Assembly: GCF_000633635.1 (NCBI RefSeq)
Contig: NZ_AYPQ01000007.1
Coordinates: forward strand, 195,918 to 259,917
Direction: 5' to 3'
DNA from: Enterococcus crotali
GTDB taxonomy: Bacteria > Bacillota > Bacilli > Lactobacillales > Enterococcaceae
DNA length: 64,000 bases
Part shown: in pieces, positions 63,677 through 64,000 of the stretch
How positions within the stretch are numbered: position 1 is the stretch's first letter
Layout: the number at the start of each line of letters is the position of its first letter
Program-made: the position numbers and the translations under genes
Notes under the pieces: model-generated
Told to the model about the DNA's origin: nothing
Seen by the model: only the letters and a program-made list of their open reading frames with translations
The model's database searches: none

Positions 63677-64000
63677 ATGAAAATATTAATAACCGGCGGC
63701 GGAACAGGTGGACACATTTATCCAGCTTTGGCCTTTGTTAACTATGTAAAACAAATAGAGCCCGATACTGAATTTATGTATGTGGGAACCAAAATAGGTC
63801 TGGAAAGTAAAATTGTTCCAAAATATAAAATTCCGTTTAAGACAATCAAAATCCAAGGCTTTAAACGGTCGCTTAGTCCTCAAAATATCAAAACCGTGTA
63901 TCTTTTCCTAAATAGTATTGGAAAAGCCAAAAAAATTATTAAGGAATTTCAACCAGATGTTGTGATCGGGACAGGTGGCTATGTATCAGGGTCAGTTGTT
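63677..64000 (+). CDS. murG: UDP-GlcNAc--lipid I N-acetylglucosaminyltransferase (partial)
   Basis: The first 108 residues of MurG are present, and the gene runs off the right edge. The first G loop is [19 protein letters not shown] and the second is [14 protein letters not shown]. The basic membrane-docking patch lies in [15 protein letters not shown]. It makes lipid II from lipid I. The ribosome binding site is weak (AGTGAGAG), suggesting coupling to murD, seven bases away. Confidence 0.96.
   Translation, partial: MKILITGGGTGGHIYPALAFVNYVKQIEPDTEFMYVGTKIGLESKIVPKYKIPFKTIKIQGFKRSLSPQNIKTVYLFLNSIGKAKKIIKEFQPDVVIGTGGYVSGSVV

Overview
The window is a low-GC Gram-positive chromosome segment that I read as Enterococcus (not necessarily E. 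faecalis). The support is the housekeeping gene order (rplU-prp-rpmA; M24 peptidase-asp23-nusB-folD-xseA-xseB-ispA-tlyA-argR-recN; mraZ-rsmH-ftsL-pbp2X-mraY-murD-murG), the N-terminally extended L27 next to its Prp protease, and strong AAAGGAGG-type ribosome binding sites. There is no rRNA, no CRISPR array and one tRNA.

Layout. 1-11.8 kb: core and metabolic genes (an ABC exporter fragment, a 3D-domain cell-wall protein, ung, pta, tsaE, a GH4 6-phospho-beta-glucosidase convergent with an RpiR regulator). 12.2-21.7 kb: a compact siphophage tail locus (tail tube, tail chaperones with a -1 slippery site, tape measure, Dit, Tal with two peptidoglycan-hydrolase domains, BppU-like baseplate protein, three short receptor-binding-like proteins). 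It has no capsid, terminase, portal, integrase or lysis gene, so it looks like a tail-only particle (tailocin-like) or a fixed prophage remnant. 21.8-25.9 kb: a MarR regulator with a palindromic operator and a heterodimeric ABC exporter. 26-29.8 kb: an IS1182-like remnant and a large surface protein. 30.2-38.5 kb: tRNA-Arg, rplU-prp-rpmA, then two decayed elements stacked in tandem at the 3' end of rpmA. They are separated by copies of a 70-bp repeat made of the rpmA end plus its terminator, and each copy has an integrase C-terminal remnant beside it. The second element carries a secreted protein of unknown function with an ECF sigma/anti-sigma pair, bracketed by a 17-bp direct repeat. 38.6-52.1 kb: small conserved genes, then the M24 peptidase to recN block, with two unusual blocks of intergenic tandem repeats. 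52.2-57.1 kb: a divergent MFS/SgrR-like pair, a DUF4044 microprotein, CorA and a DUF3397 protein. 57.4-64 kb: the dcw cell-wall/division cluster behind MraZ-box repeats, cut off within murG.

Quality warning. At least nine reading frames are broken, each time by exactly one missing base, including pbp2X, ispA and recN, which should be intact in a living enterococcus. The simplest explanation is consensus sequencing error, so I list these genes as frameshifted CDSs, not as true pseudogenes. True decay is confined to the integrase, transposase and M23/SLT remnants.
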